Positions 63,679-64,000 of a stretch of DNA of 64,000 nucleotides are shown piece by piece. The stretch is from Streptomyces californicus (GTDB taxonomy: Bacteria; Actinomycetota; Actinomycetes; Streptomycetales; Streptomycetaceae): contig NZ_JNZZ01000002.1 of the NCBI RefSeq assembly GCF_000717645.1, positions 434,001 to 498,000 on the forward strand. The letters are read 5' to 3'. The stretch's first letter is position 1. Every line of letters begins with the position of its first letter. The translations under genes were made by a program, and so were the position numbers. The notes beneath the pieces were generated by a model. The model was not told the DNA's origin. It was given only the letters and a program-made list of their open reading frames with translations, and searched no databases.

Positions 63679-64000
63679 ATGGTGCGTGCGGGACTGACGA
63701 CCGAGCGGGTGGTCGCGGCGGCCGCCGATCTGGCCGACTCGATCGGCTTCGACCAGGTGACGGTCTCGGCGGTGGCCCGGGGCTTCGGCGTGAAGGACGC
63801 CAGCCTCTACGGCCATGTCGGCGGCCTCCAGGATCTGCGGACCCGGGTCGCGCTGCTGGCCGCCGGAGAGTTCGCGGACCGGCTGAGCGAAGCGGTGGCC
63901 GGACGCGCGGGCCGGGACGCGCTCGTCGGATTCACCTATGCGTACCGGGAGTTCGCACTGGAGCATCCCGGGCGGTACCAGGCGACGCAGATGAGGATCG
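63679..64000 (+). CDS. TetR/AcrR family regulator, truncated by window end
   Basis: The first 107 residues are present. TetR HTH: TTERVVAAAADLADSIGFDQVTVSAVARGFGVKDASLYGHVGGLQDLRTRVALLA (about 7-60), then the start of a TetR_C-type ligand domain (FTYAYREFALEHPGRYQATQMRI). ATG with GGAGGGGGAG upstream. A perfect palindrome just upstream is its likely own operator. Confidence 0.88.
   Translation, partial: MVRAGLTTERVVAAAADLADSIGFDQVTVSAVARGFGVKDASLYGHVGGLQDLRTRVALLAAGEFADRLSEAVAGRAGRDALVGFTYAYREFALEHPGRYQATQMRI

Overview
The window is chromosomal DNA from a Streptomyces, probably of the griseus clade. GC is very high throughout with strong third-position bias. GTG and TTG starts are frequent. 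Mycothiol-type and MsiK-type physiology is implied, and the central biosynthetic cluster is of the frontalamide/HSAF type common in S. griseus relatives. No tRNA, rRNA, CRISPR, transposase or prophage gene was seen.

Layout. 1-9 kb: end of a fadH-like gene, DoxX protein, a MarR-regulated MMPL exporter, and a small envelope/stress group (fasciclin protein, DUF1206 and DUF4383 membrane proteins, a MerR-B12 regulator) whose two divergent promoter regions share 11-bp direct repeats; then a class V aminotransferase. 9.6-25.8 kb: an apparently complete polycyclic tetramate macrolactam (PTM) cluster, ftdA-F: hydroxylase, iterative PKS-NRPS (KS-AT-DH-KR-ACP-C-A-PCP-TE, A-domain pocket reading as ornithine), two phytoene-dehydrogenase-like oxidoreductases, an MDR reductase and a P450. 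Most of its genes overlap by a few bases; ftdA carries a TTA (bldA) codon and the P450 lacks the ExxR motif. 25.8-30.3 kb: a mannonate dehydratase gene with a sugar ABC importer (no ATPase) behind a perfect FadR/GntR-type operator; a FadR-family regulator lies at 36.5 kb.

30.5-35.3 kb: the most interesting part, a compact operon that looks like an undescribed RiPP pathway. It reads, in transcription order, a 45-codon precursor peptide ending ..IICGVYDKEVQV, a perfect 20-bp stem-loop, a Twitch/SPASM-type radical SAM enzyme, a GT-B glycosyltransferase, a SAM methyltransferase and an MFS exporter, closed by a strong terminator.

35.7-64 kb: mostly ordinary housekeeping and accessory genes: DUF2238 protein, GntR regulator, YnfA, a large Tat-exported discoidin-domain enzyme, an Asp/Glu racemase, mycothione reductase-like flavoprotein, zinc alcohol dehydrogenase, haloacid dehalogenase, panD, GNATs, a PLP decarboxylase, Dyp peroxidase, 6-phosphogluconate dehydrogenase, an ABC ATPase, an ECF41-like sigma factor, lipoproteins, a streptogrisin-like protease, a nucleotidyltransferase and a TetR regulator cut by the window end. 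Two MacR-type 16-bp palindromes and several other perfect palindromes mark likely operators.

All calls are made by reading the sequence; no database search was run.
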